From positions 124,001-188,000 of the forward strand of contig DAOUFE010000019.1 of NCBI GenBank assembly GCA_034430215.1: a DNA stretch of 64,000 nucleotides. Reading direction: 5' to 3'. Under the pieces are notes generated by a model. That model had not been told where the DNA came from and did not search any database. It saw only the letters and a list, made by a program, of their open reading frames with translations. Shown here piece after piece: positions 54,882 to 63,730 of the stretch. The stretch's first letter is position 1, and each line of letters starts with the position of its first letter. A program made the translations under genes and the position numbers. Source of the stretch: UBA4782 sp034430215. GTDB taxonomy: Bacteria > Chloroflexota > Anaerolineae > Anaerolineales > Anaerolineaceae.

Positions 54882-54974
54882 TTCTTATTTTTATATGATA
54901 TTAATAAATAGTTAGCATATTTCTAATACAACAGAGCTATATTCATTGTAGATATTTGAATATGGAGGTGTTGT

Positions 54975-55418
54975 ATGTCAAACTTAACCAGATGGGAACC
55001 TGTTCATGAATTCTTGAGCCTGCGAGACGCGATGGATAAGCTCTTTGATGAAATGATCACTCAACCTGGTGGCATTTCACCTTTAGGACAAATCGTGCCC
55101 GCCCTTGATATGTACCAAACCGCAAATGAGATTGTCGTTAAAGCGTCATTACCTGGACTTACTGCAGAAAACATTGATATTTCAATTGCAGGTGATGTTT
55201 TAACCATAAAGGGAGAAATGCTGAAAGAACCAGAAGATAGCAAGACGACATATCATATCAGAGAAAGACGTTGGGGCAGTTTCATTAGGAGCATCACGCT
55301 ACCTGTACCCGTTGTAGCAGACAAAGCGAAAGCTGAATTTGAAAATGGTGTGCTTAATTTAACTTTACCAAAGGCAGAAGAGGTACGCGCTAAGACCATC
55401 ACAATAAAGGCAAAATAA
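54975..55418 (+). CDS. Small heat-shock protein Hsp20
   Basis: A 147-residue alpha-crystallin family chaperone that binds unfolding proteins as large oligomers. The N-terminal arm SLRDAMDKLFDEMI, the alpha-crystallin beta-sandwich (about 45-135: VKASLPGLTAENIDISI, GEMLKEPEDSKTTYHIRERR) and the ENGVLNLTLPK signature are clear. The C-terminal IxI-like anchor is TITIKAK. It has a strong GGAGG site, its own terminator and no visible CIRCE repeat upstream. Confidence 0.95.
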   Translation: MSNLTRWEPVHEFLSLRDAMDKLFDEMITQPGGISPLGQIVPALDMYQTANEIVVKASLPGLTAENIDISIAGDVLTIKGEMLKEPEDSKTTYHIRERRWGSFIRSITLPVPVVADKAKAEFENGVLNLTLPKAEEVRAKTITIKAK

Positions 55419-55424
55419 TTCAGA

Positions 55425-55467
55425 AAACAAGATACATGGGTTGAATTTCAACCCATGTATCTTGTTT
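55425..55467 (+). terminator. Long palindromic terminator after hsp20
   Basis: Left arm 55425-55445 and right arm 55447-55467 are perfect 21-base inverted repeats (AAACAAGATACATGGG and its complement) with only one base between them, so the folded hairpin has a small loop at GAATTTC. The right arm ends in TTGTTT. It separates hsp20 from thioredoxin and is perfectly symmetrical. Confidence 0.72.
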
Positions 55468-55522
55468 CGAAATGCAGTCATTATTGGTAAAATAAAAATA
55501 GTTTAGAAGAGAAAGGTTAATT

Positions 55523-55870
55523 ATGATCACAGAACCAGTTCATGTAACAGATCAAGCTTTTGAAAAAGCAGTTTTGCAATCAACAATTCCTGTTATTGTT
55601 GATTTTTGGGCACCTTGGTGTAATCCTTGTAAAATGATCGCACCAACTTTAGAAAAGCTTGCCACAGAATATAGTGGAAAGCTTTTGGTCGCGAAAGTAA
55701 ATACCGATGAAAATCCTGAATGGGCGCAGAAATATGGCGTGCAAGGTATTCCAACTTTATTATTTGTAGCCAATGGAAAAATCGTTCATAGACAAACGGG
55801 AGCTGTACCAGAAGGACCGTTACGTGAGCTGGTGACTGAATTCTTGAATGTGGTAGAAACGAAGAATTAG
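55523..55870 (+). CDS. trxA: Thioredoxin with CNPC active site
   Basis: A 115-residue thioredoxin fold protein. VDFWAPWCNPCKMIAPTLEKL contains the redox pair Cys33-Asn-Pro-Cys36, where the canonical motif is CGPC. cis-Pro is in GVQGIPTLLF and the closing helix is intact. It reduces protein disulfides in the cytoplasm, but the Gly to Asn change would shift its potential. A thioredoxin-like oxidoreductase is the alternative. It is a monocistronic gene with a terminator on the far side. Confidence 0.92.
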   Translation: MITEPVHVTDQAFEKAVLQSTIPVIVDFWAPWCNPCKMIAPTLEKLATEYSGKLLVAKVNTDENPEWAQKYGVQGIPTLLFVANGKIVHRQTGAVPEGPLRELVTEFLNVVETKN

Positions 55871-55894
55871 TTAAATAAAAAGTACAATATTAAC

Positions 55895-55934
55895 AGGGTC
55901 TATTGATTGGAAAAAATTCAACAGACCCTTTTAT
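55895..55934. terminator. Bidirectional terminator between trxA and murA
   Basis: AGGGTCT-A-TTGA and TCAA-C-AGACCCT (55895-55906 / 55918-55929) form an 11-bp stem interrupted by one mismatch with an 11-base A-rich loop, followed by TTTT. It lies between convergent trxA and murA and is ended by the murA stop. Confidence 0.8.
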
Positions 55935-57215
55935 TTAATCTTTTTCTCGTGTGATCTTAGCGCCAAGTTCAAGCAACTTTTGTTCAATATTTTGATAGCC
56001 ACGATCAATTTGCACAATATTGCGAATAACGGAAACACCCTTAGCGGATAATGCCGCCAATAATAATGACATACCTGCTCGGATATCTGGGCTTTCCATT
56101 TTTTCACCATATAGCTGTGAAGGTCCCTGCACTATACAGCGATGTGGGTCACATAGTACTATGTGAGCACCCATGCCAACCAATTTATCTGTGAAAAACA
56201 TACGACTTGGATACATCCAATCATGGAATAGAATGGTACCCTTGCATTTTGTTGCAATCACAATAGCAATTGACATTAAGTCCGTTGGGAAGGCAGGCCA
56301 AGGCATTACACTTATCTCTGGTATTGCACCACCCAGATCAGGTTGGATTTCCAATTTTTGATTGGTTGGTACGATGATATCTTCACCATCAACGACCCAT
56401 CTAATTCCCATCCTCCCCAAAATGAGTCGGATCATATCCAGGTAGGAGACACCCGCATTACGAATGCGGATATTACCATTTGTTAAAACTGCTGCGCCAA
56501 CAAAACTTATCACTTCAAGGTAATCAGGACCAATCGTAAATTCACCACTGTGTAGTGATTGAACGCCCTCAATATTCAGGGTGTTTGAACCAATATTTTC
56601 AATCTTTGCTCCAAGCGTATTCAACATGTGGCATAAATCTTGAATATGTGGCTCAGATGCTGCGTTCCGTAAAATAGTATGTCCTTTGGCAGTAACAGCA
56701 GCCATAATGGCGTTTTCTGTAGCGGTTACGCTAGCTTCATCAAGAAGAACATCTGCTCCTACTAATTTCTTTGCCCGGAAACTAAAAGCGCGCTCACAAT
56801 TAATTTTTGCACCTAGACTGCGAAGAGCTAAAATATGTGTATCTACCCGCCGGCGACCAATCACATCACCTCCCGGAGGAGGAAGAGTAAGCTCGCCCAT
56901 TCTGGAAAGCATCGGACCAGCAAGGAGGATAGATGCGCGAATTTTTCTACAAAGGTCTGGATCTAGATCAGCAGGTCGCACCTGTTCAGCCTGGATCTTC
57001 CAGGATTGAGGCGCTAGCTGAGTAAAGGTTACTCCAAGGCTCTCAAGCAAGAGCCGCATGTTTTTTACATCGATAATATCTGGCACATTATGGAGAATTA
57101 CAGGTTCAGGTGTTAATAAGCATGAAGCCATTAATGGCAATGCTGCGTTTTTATTTCCCGCAGGTGTGACCTCTCCATTAAGGGCATGGCCGCCTTCGAT
57201 AATGAATTTCTCCAA
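55935..57215 (-). CDS. murA: UDP-N-acetylglucosamine 1-carboxyvinyltransferase, Cys to Asp form
   Basis: A 426-residue MurA that adds enolpyruvate to UDP-GlcNAc, the first committed step of peptidoglycan synthesis. PAGNKNAALPLMA (Lys22), the two inside-out alpha/beta lobes, and SPDIRAGMSLLLAAL are conserved. The loop that normally has the catalytic Cys (GGCxIGARPVDLH) reads PPGGDVIGRRRVDTH, so it is Asp117. Cys to Asp enzymes of this kind stay active and are naturally insensitive to fosfomycin. The start is TTG 57215, behind AGGAGG with five bases spacing. It is divergent from the acetyltransferase gene. Confidence 0.95.
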   Translation of the reverse strand: MEKFIIEGGHALNGEVTPAGNKNAALPLMASCLLTPEPVILHNVPDIIDVKNMRLLLESLGVTFTQLAPQSWKIQAEQVRPADLDPDLCRKIRASILLAGPMLSRMGELTLPPPGGDVIGRRRVDTHILALRSLGAKINCERAFSFRAKKLVGADVLLDEASVTATENAIMAAVTAKGHTILRNAASEPHIQDLCHMLNTLGAKIENIGSNTLNIEGVQSLHSGEFTIGPDYLEVISFVGAAVLTNGNIRIRNAGVSYLDMIRLILGRMGIRWVVDGEDIIVPTNQKLEIQPDLGGAIPEISVMPWPAFPTDLMSIAIVIATKCKGTILFHDWMYPSRMFFTDKLVGMGAHIVLCDPHRCIVQGPSQLYGEKMESPDIRAGMSLLLAALSAKGVSVIRNIVQIDRGYQNIEQKLLELGAKITREKD

Positions 57216-57365
57216 GATAGCCTCCTGTTAGAATAGTAATCGAAAAAGAATTTAAGAAAATCCCAGTAAATTGATTATAACTTTTCTTTAGCATAAGGGT
57301 TAACTTATTGTATAGAAATTGAAGTATACTCAATTAGTTTTTAATCCCATATTAAGAGGATGAAT

Positions 57366-58493
57366 ATGGTACAGATAGAGCAGGTAGATGTAAAAAACAA
57401 ATCACAAGTAAATGCTTTTGTGCAGTTTCATTACGATTTATATAAAGATTGCCCGCAATGGGTTCCACCTTTCTACGCTGACATTAAAGCAATGTTGAAT
57501 CCAAATAAACACCCTTATTATGAACATTCGGATGCTGAATTCTTTGTGGCAAAAGTGGATGGGAAGATAGTTGGACGCATTGCAGCCATGGAGAACAAGC
57601 CTTTTAACAAATATCATGCATCAAAAAAAGCTCAATTTTATCTTTATGATACGATTGATGATCAAGAAGTTTCAAACGCTTTGTTTGACAGGGCAAGCGA
57701 ATGGGCAAAAAAGAGAGGTCTTACTGAATTGGTTGGCCCCAAGGGGTTTGGAGCTTTGGATGGCTATGGGATTTTATATGAGGGGTATGAGCATCGTCAA
57801 ATGATGAACATGATGAATTACAACTACCCATATTATGTTAAACATGTCGAAAGCTATGGATTTACCAAAGCTAACGATTTTGTTTCTTGTTACCTGCAAC
57901 CTGCGAACTATGTTTTGCCTGAAAAGGCTAAAGCAATTGCAGATCGTATTGCTGAACGTGGAAATATCTATGTCAAAACATTTAGAAATAAGAAAGATTT
58001 GATTTCTTGGGGAACAAAAATAGGTCATGCTTATAACAGCAGCTTTGTAAATAACTGGGAATACTATCCTTTGACAGATAACGAGCTTAAATTTGTCATT
58101 GATAATGTTATGCTTTTGGCTGATCCCAAACTGATGAAAATTATCATGCACAAGGATGATGTCATTGGCTTCCTGTTTGTTTTTCCTGATATATCCAAAG
58201 CCATGCAACGTGGAAAGGGACATTTGAATCCTCTGACCATTCTCGACCTGATGCGTGAGGTAAAAAGGACAAATTGGGTTTCATTGAATGGGGTTGGGAT
58301 TCTACCTGAATTTCAGGGTAGAGGTGGCAATGCATTAATGTATTCTGAGATAGCAAAAACCTTTAAAGAATATCCTTTCGAACACGCTGAACAGACTCAA
58401 ATGGCTGATACTGCTGTACAGATTCGAAAGGATATGGAAAACCTGGGTGCACAGATTTATAAACGGCATAGAGTTTATGGAAAAATGTTATAG
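57366..58493 (+). CDS. GNAT-type N-acyltransferase
   Basis: A 375-residue protein whose fold pattern fits the GNAT superfamily, with an N-terminal acetyltransferase-like module (about 1-170: DAEFFVAKVDGKIVGRIAAM) and a second, more divergent one ending in SLNGVGILPEFQGRGGNAL (about 295-315). The latter is the acyl-CoA-binding (Q/R-x-x-G-x-G/A) loop. Similar proteins are widely labelled hypothetical or GTP cyclohydrolase-like. Substrate is unknown. The ATG at 57360 overlaps its AGAGG site, so ATG 57366 with spacing of six is preferred. It is convergent with the glycosyltransferase that follows. Confidence 0.8.
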   Translation: MVQIEQVDVKNKSQVNAFVQFHYDLYKDCPQWVPPFYADIKAMLNPNKHPYYEHSDAEFFVAKVDGKIVGRIAAMENKPFNKYHASKKAQFYLYDTIDDQEVSNALFDRASEWAKKRGLTELVGPKGFGALDGYGILYEGYEHRQMMNMMNYNYPYYVKHVESYGFTKANDFVSCYLQPANYVLPEKAKAIADRIAERGNIYVKTFRNKKDLISWGTKIGHAYNSSFVNNWEYYPLTDNELKFVIDNVMLLADPKLMKIIMHKDDVIGFLFVFPDISKAMQRGKGHLNPLTILDLMREVKRTNWVSLNGVGILPEFQGRGGNALMYSEIAKTFKEYPFEHAEQTQMADTAVQIRKDMENLGAQIYKRHRVYGKML

Positions 58494-58501
58494 ATACGGT
58501 T

Positions 58502-59800
58502 CTATCGCAGCTTTCTAATCTGGGAGAATTGAAAAAATAAACTAATAAGATTGCTGAAACCAATTGCAAAGAAGAAGATCACGATTGGCACCAACGGCAT
58601 GACATACCTTTGAAAAGGGATTGGAACTGTAAAAACGAGAAGAATGAATTGTAAAACTCCTGCAAGGATGATCAAGATTTCTTCTCGTTTTTGATTTCCA
58701 ACCAATCCTCTGATCACACTATACATCCCCGTCAATGAAAAGATAAGAAGGATCGATCCCCCAAGAAAATTACGCATAAAACTATTGATGGGGATGGATA
58801 AATATTTATTCACTTGATCACTTAATGCAACCTGGTAGTTAGCAGTATCTAATGGTGCTGGTGTTGTAAAAAAGAGATTGGCTACTATTCCACTAATCCT
58901 TTGCAGGGGAGTGGTCAAGGCAGCTTGGGGTGAAACCCTGATAATGTCAGCTAGTTGCTGTGCAACTAGATCTTGTCTTAAGAAAAATGCTTCTTGCAAA
59001 GATTGGAAAGGGTGTTTCCACGCAAAAGGATTTAAGAGGAAAAACACCCCAATCACAAAGATTGCGTATAGCGATAGATGCTTAATCCCCAATAATTTAT
59101 GATGAAGGTAGTATTTATAATTAAAAAGAATGGGCATGAATCCAATAAGCAACCAAATTGCGGTTGATTGCTTTGCATTGAATGCTAAAGAGACCGGTAA
59201 TGCAATTAACCAAGGGTGCTTTTTACAGAAAAAAATTGCCCATATACAAAAGATTACAAAAAACACAGTCAAGCTTTCAGCCATCGAACGTCTTGTGTGC
59301 AGTAATATAAGTGAATTACCTGCCAGGAAAGCAATTCCTATCCAACCAGCAAGTTTGCCAAAATTCATTGATAGAAGGTGCCAAAAAAGCAATAACGATA
59401 GTGGAAATACCCACGCAACAGATAGACGCGCTACAAATAAAGCAGATGTATCTGGTAAAGCGCCTGCATTGGAATTCTCTTCCCAGGATTTTGACCAATC
59501 CCAATCGACGGTTTGTGGTGGGTGACCTGTGATGAAACGTCCTATGCCAATAAAATATCGTGTGAGGGGCGCGTCCAGCATGCGATATCTCATTTGTGTG
59601 GTTAAAGGAACGGTTGGCTCCCATGCCATCGAAAGTGGATCTTTAAGAAATGTTTCCACATCATAACTATTGAAAAGCTGAGTGCTTTCATCGGGATGGA
59701 ATGGTACTTGCATAATGGATACAAAGTACAATACGGTAATGAGGCAAATTACCAAATATGGTAGTAAGGTTGTCAAGGTTTTGCGAAAAGTTGTTGACAT
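58502..59800 (-). CDS. Polytopic glycosyltransferase (PMT/ArnT-like GT-C)
   Basis: A 432-residue integral membrane protein with about 10 hydrophobic helices. Soon after the first helix lies HPDESTQLFNSYD, the acidic catalytic-type motif (DE) of the first extracytoplasmic loop of GT-C enzymes. RYFIGIGRFITG follows, and later helices end in RYVMPLVPIVIFFFAIG. It probably transfers a sugar from a polyprenyl phosphate donor to a lipid or protein outside the membrane. ATG 59800 is preferred over a start 13 codons upstream. It abuts the next, divergent gene. Confidence 0.82.
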   Translation of the reverse strand: MSTTFRKTLTTLLPYLVICLITVLYFVSIMQVPFHPDESTQLFNSYDVETFLKDPLSMAWEPTVPLTTQMRYRMLDAPLTRYFIGIGRFITGHPPQTVDWDWSKSWEENSNAGALPDTSALFVARLSVAWVFPLSLLLFWHLLSMNFGKLAGWIGIAFLAGNSLILLHTRRSMAESLTVFFVIFCIWAIFFCKKHPWLIALPVSLAFNAKQSTAIWLLIGFMPILFNYKYYLHHKLLGIKHLSLYAIFVIGVFFLLNPFAWKHPFQSLQEAFFLRQDLVAQQLADIIRVSPQAALTTPLQRISGIVANLFFTTPAPLDTANYQVALSDQVNKYLSIPINSFMRNFLGGSILLIFSLTGMYSVIRGLVGNQKREEILIILAGVLQFILLVFTVPIPFQRYVMPLVPIVIFFFAIGFSNLISLFFQFSQIRKLR

Positions 59801-59822
59801 ATGGATATCCGAATACAATACT
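59794..59822 (+). promoter_or_regulatory. Putative promoter of the rightward glycosyltransferase gene
   Basis: A perfect TTGACA (59794-59799) is followed after 17 bases by AATACT (59817-59822), which ends six bases before ATG 59828. If used, it gives an almost leaderless message and excludes the upstream ATG at 59801 as the start. The -35 box lies inside the start of the divergent gene. Confidence 0.45.
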
Positions 59823-59827
59823 TTAGC

Positions 59828-61444
59828 ATGAAACGACAAAATTGGTATTCCCTTCTTTTTATTGCAATTCTCATTCTTGCTGCGGGGTATAAAGCTTGTT
59901 TGTTGATCAATAATGCCTTCCCTTTCAACGCAGATGAAGCAATTATCGGATTAATGGCGAAACATATTCTGGAAGGAGAGCGTCCAACTTTCTTTTATGG
60001 GCAGGCATATATGGGAAGTCTAGATGCCTGGTTAATCGCTGGTGGATTCGCCATTTTTGGAATAAAAGTATGGGTAATTCGATTCGTACAAATTTTATTG
60101 TATACAGCAACGATTGCTTTAACAATGTACCTGGTCAAGAAATGCACAGAATCCGGTATTCCAGCATTAATTTCTGGCATTCTTATGACCTTTCCACCTG
60201 TAAATACAACCCTATATACAACAGTAAGCCTGGGTGGTTATGGTGAAACACTTCTGCTTGGTACGTTGCTTCTGGTTTCATTCATCCAGTATAAAGATGA
60301 GCACATTTCGAATAAAGTGAAATTATTTATTGGTATTGGGATGGGGGCGATCACTGGGTTTGGATTCTGGGTCAATGCATTAACTCTGGTATATAGCATT
60401 CCGATTTTTGGGTATTTCATCTGGGATTGGGTGAAGCAAGTAAAAAACCTGAAAATCAGGAAGCAAACAATGGTTTATTTGGCGACATATGCTTCAGGAG
60501 TTTGTATCGGTCTTCTTCCCTGGATTCTTTTTGTGTTTCAGACGGGATGGCATTCTGCTATAGGAGAAAGCCTGGGTTCAGCAATATCTGTTAGCAAAGG
60601 AAATTATTTCATCACTACACTAGAACACATTCGAAATTTCCTTTTATTTGGTGTTACTGCGCTATTTGGTTTACGACCACCATGGGGGGTCAATTTATTA
60701 GTCATACCATTGATCCCCGTAGTTCTGGCAATTTGGATATTAATCTTTCTCAAGGGTATAAAAATCAAGAAATTTGGGAATAACAATCTGTTGAATCTAA
60801 TCGCAATTTTAATTTGTTTTATCCTTCTCTTGGGATTTATTTTCACACCTTTTGGGAATGATCCATCTGGGAGATATTTTTTGCCTGTATATCATATGGT
60901 CGCTGTATTAGCTGGCATTGCTTTGTATGAGGGAATGAAGAAGCCAGTAATCTATATCCTCTGCGTAGCGATCATCGTTTGTTTCCATATAACAGGGACA
61001 ATTCAATGTGCGCAGAAGAATCCTCCTGGAATTACAACTCAATTTGATTCAATTACACAGATAGATCATGCCTATGATGAGGAATTAATCGAGTTCTTGA
61101 AGGGAGAAGGCGAATTGACCGGCTTTTCAAACTATTGGGTAGCTTATCCACTGGCATTTTTATCTGACGAGGAGCTGATATTCGTTCCGGAATTGCCATA
61201 CCATCAAGATTTTCGATATACCAGCCGTGATAACCGATACCAACCCTATATTGAAAAAGTGTATCAAAGTAATCGGGTAGCATTTATTACAACTAACCAT
61301 CCACAATTAAACGATCGGTTAAGAGCAGAATTTAGAAAAGCAAATGTTACATGGCTGGAAAAACAGATCGGTGATTACCATATATTTTATCAACTTTCGT
61401 CGCCCGTTTATCCTGACAACCTTAACCTGGGATTAGTCCAATGA
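59828..61444 (+). CDS. Polytopic glycosyltransferase (PMT/ArnT-like GT-C)
   Basis: A 538-residue membrane protein with about 11 hydrophobic helices. After the first helix comes FPFNADEAIIGLMAKHILEG, the NADE-type loop of dolichyl-/undecaprenyl-phosphate-dependent GT-C enzymes, and YGQAYMGSLDAW. The soluble C-terminal tail (about 415-538) is extracytoplasmic. It may glycosylate lipids or proteins. Starts at 59801 and 59828 are both in frame; the promoter placement favours 59828. The next membrane protein overlaps it by four bases (ATGA). Confidence 0.82.
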   Translation: MKRQNWYSLLFIAILILAAGYKACLLINNAFPFNADEAIIGLMAKHILEGERPTFFYGQAYMGSLDAWLIAGGFAIFGIKVWVIRFVQILLYTATIALTMYLVKKCTESGIPALISGILMTFPPVNTTLYTTVSLGGYGETLLLGTLLLVSFIQYKDEHISNKVKLFIGIGMGAITGFGFWVNALTLVYSIPIFGYFIWDWVKQVKNLKIRKQTMVYLATYASGVCIGLLPWILFVFQTGWHSAIGESLGSAISVSKGNYFITTLEHIRNFLLFGVTALFGLRPPWGVNLLVIPLIPVVLAIWILIFLKGIKIKKFGNNNLLNLIAILICFILLLGFIFTPFGNDPSGRYFLPVYHMVAVLAGIALYEGMKKPVIYILCVAIIVCFHITGTIQCAQKNPPGITTQFDSITQIDHAYDEELIEFLKGEGELTGFSNYWVAYPLAFLSDEELIFVPELPYHQDFRYTSRDNRYQPYIEKVYQSNRVAFITTNHPQLNDRLRAEFRKANVTWLEKQIGDYHIFYQLSSPVYPDNLNLGLVQ

Positions 61445-62901
61445 GGCAAAACGTGGAAGCAAAGAAATCAGGAATTGCACCTTTATTTTTAATGATTACA
61501 TTGTTGCTGGTGGTTTTGATCGCAGCCAGAGTTCCGCTTGATACCGATATGTGGTGGCATTTGAGAGCAGGAGAAACCACTGTTGAAACAGGAAAGCCTA
61601 CCCTGATAGATACTATGTCATTCACAAAGTTGGGTGAACCCTGGGTAAATCATTCGTGGATAGCACAGGTAATTCTTTATCTGTTATTCAGGCTTGGAAA
61701 TTATTGGGGATTAGAAGGATATATTGTTGTCTTGATTGCGATTACTGTGCTGTTTTTATGGCTTCAGATGAAAGAATCACCCATTCTAAAATCTGCGCTC
61801 ATCATTTACGGAGTATTTTTAATATCCCAGGTATTAACTCCTCGACCACAGCTTTTTTCTCTATTTCTGCTGGCTTTCACAAGCTGGTACTTAACATGTT
61901 GTGTAAATGGAAATTATCGAAAGGCCTGGGCACTACCAATCATTTTCATATTTTGGTCAAACCTTCATGCTGGCGCGACTATTGGCGTCATTTACATGGT
62001 AGCGTATGTTGGCGGTAATTTTTTAAATACAATTTTCACAAAGCGTGAAGAGAGGAATTGGAAAAACTTCTTTGCTCTTGCGGGATGGGCAATTTTCGCA
62101 TTCTTTGCAATTGCTGTGAACCCAAATGGATTTTCGATTTATGGAATATCTTTTATCACAGTGCAGGTCAGGGTGCAGCAGTATATTCAAGAGTGGCTGG
62201 CACCCGATTATCATGAACCACTGCATTTGATGTTCTTGATTTTACTTATTGCGAATTATGTTGTTCTGTTTTTAGCGAGAAGAAAATTTGATTGGATTGA
62301 TCTGGCTGTCAGTGTGCTATTTTCATATTTTGCCCTGACAGCAAGAAGGAATATTGCATTATTTACTGTTGCTGTTATTCCAATATTTTCAAAATATGTT
62401 TACTTTTTGATAAGTAATACCAGAAAAGCAAGTATAAAAATTAATAGCAAGCCTTTACAACCAACAACAACACGAATTATCAACTACGGCATAATTGGGT
62501 TGTTGTTTACTATATTCTTATTTAAATTCTATATCAATGGATATCCAAAATTAGTGGAATCCCATATCAAGGATTATTATCCAACTCGGCAGATTCAAAC
62601 GTTATTAAATGCAAAACCAGAGGGAAATCTTTTAAATGAATATAACTGGGGAGGTTATCTGGCATGGGAAGAAATGGAATATCCAGTAATGATCGATGCC
62701 CGAACAGACCTTTATGGTGACACGATTTTCAATGATTGGCTTTCTTTAATTTATACTGAACCTGGTTGGGAAAATCTACTACAGAAATACAAAATAGGTT
62801 CGGTGATGCTATATGCTGATCGCCCGTTGGTTCAAGCCTTGCAAAATAAAGGATGGAAAATCATTCAGCAAGATGAAGTTGGGGTTTTACTGGTGCCCTG
62901 A
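61441..62901 (+). CDS. Polytopic membrane protein, probable GT-C glycosyltransferase
   Basis: A 486-residue membrane protein with about 10-11 hydrophobic helices. VPLDTDMWWHLRAGETTVE just after the first helix places an Asp-rich loop where GT-C catalytic residues sit, and HSWIAQVILYLLFRLG follows. The C-terminal soluble domain (about 380-486) contains EYNWGGYLAWE and MIDARTDLYGD, common in hypothetical Chloroflexota membrane proteins. Its acceptor is unknown. It is translationally coupled to the preceding GT-C gene (ATGA overlap). Its 3' end overlaps the convergent nitrilase gene by 37 bases. Confidence 0.78.
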   Translation: MRQNVEAKKSGIAPLFLMITLLLVVLIAARVPLDTDMWWHLRAGETTVETGKPTLIDTMSFTKLGEPWVNHSWIAQVILYLLFRLGNYWGLEGYIVVLIAITVLFLWLQMKESPILKSALIIYGVFLISQVLTPRPQLFSLFLLAFTSWYLTCCVNGNYRKAWALPIIFIFWSNLHAGATIGVIYMVAYVGGNFLNTIFTKREERNWKNFFALAGWAIFAFFAIAVNPNGFSIYGISFITVQVRVQQYIQEWLAPDYHEPLHLMFLILLIANYVVLFLARRKFDWIDLAVSVLFSYFALTARRNIALFTVAVIPIFSKYVYFLISNTRKASIKINSKPLQPTTTRIINYGIIGLLFTIFLFKFYINGYPKLVESHIKDYYPTRQIQTLLNAKPEGNLLNEYNWGGYLAWEEMEYPVMIDARTDLYGDTIFNDWLSLIYTEPGWENLLQKYKIGSVMLYADRPLVQALQNKGWKIIQQDEVGVLLVP

Positions 62902-63686
62902 CCAGGGAAGAAAAGATCAATACGACGATCATCCAGAGCAGAAAGAGCATTACGCGCTTCGGCGATCTGATCAAGATCACAATCAGTGACCAGAATTTCT
63001 TCTTCGTTTTCAGAACCAGAGCAGATCACATCGCCATAGGGATTAATGATCTTGCTACTACCGCCAAAAATGATTCTACCCGATCTGCCTACATTGTTTA
63101 CGGCTGCAAAAAAGGATTGGTTTTCAACCGCACGAGCCTGCAATAAAATACTCCATTGCTTGATCCTTTTCAAAGGCCATTCTGCAACAAGTAAATGTAG
63201 AGCCATGTCGTGAAATCCTAAAGCACGGAAAAACTCAGGAAAACGCAAATCATAACAGATAGCCAGACCCGCATTTCCAAAAGGAAAAGCAAACCAGTTT
63301 AAATTGTTTCCAGGTGAAAAGACTCTGTCTTCATTAAGCAACCTGAACAAGTGAATTTTATCGTAGAAGATAAATGTATCTGATTGTGGTGGAATGAGGA
63401 TAAATCTATTATAAAATGAATTATGGTCTTGAATAAGGTAGGATCCACCAATATAGATATCTCGATCATGAGCGATCTGTCTTAAGTTCAGTAAATACTC
63501 TTGATTGGTGTGAAAAATCGCTTCTGGATCACGTAATTTGTAACCTGATGTCCATAACTCAGGGAAAAGGATAATTTCACTCTTCTTATCTGCTGCCTGG
63601 GATAACATATCTATACCTCTCGAGAAATTGGTCTCCATTTCTCCAGGCTCGATATGCATTTGAACAAGCGCTATTTTTATCTTCAT
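62865..63686 (-). CDS. Carbon-nitrogen hydrolase (nitrilase/omega-amidase family)
   Basis: A 273-residue amidohydrolase with the Glu-Lys-Cys triad in order: ILFPELWTSGY (Glu), FYDKIHLFRL (Lys) and AICYDLRFPEFFRALG (Cys). N-terminal KIALVQMHIEPGEMETNF is typical of the family. Relatives deaminate omega-amides (2-oxoglutaramate) or hydrolyse other amides; YDLRFPE is frequent in omega-amidases, so that is the best guess. No ribosome-binding site precedes ATG 63686. A minus-strand TATAAT (63702-63697) sits ten bases ahead, so the message is probably nearly leaderless. Confidence 0.93.
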   Translation of the reverse strand: MKIKIALVQMHIEPGEMETNFSRGIDMLSQAADKKSEIILFPELWTSGYKLRDPEAIFHTNQEYLLNLRQIAHDRDIYIGGSYLIQDHNSFYNRFILIPPQSDTFIFYDKIHLFRLLNEDRVFSPGNNLNWFAFPFGNAGLAICYDLRFPEFFRALGFHDMALHLLVAEWPLKRIKQWSILLQARAVENQSFFAAVNNVGRSGRIIFGGSSKIINPYGDVICSGSENEEEILVTDCDLDQIAEARNALSALDDRRIDLFFPGQGTSKTPTSSC

Positions 63687-63696
63687 CTATGCATGA

Positions 63697-63704
63697 ATTA
63701 TAAT
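63697..63704. promoter_or_regulatory. Symmetric -10 element shared by divergent genes
   Basis: ATTATAAT (63697-63704) reads as TATAAT on the plus strand (63699-63704) and on the minus strand (63702-63697). It lies between the nitrilase start (63686, minus) and the GT87-like gene (63731, plus). No strong -35 box was found for either direction. Confidence 0.45.
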
Positions 63705-63730
63705 GGATAGATAATTATTCAGGAGTTATT

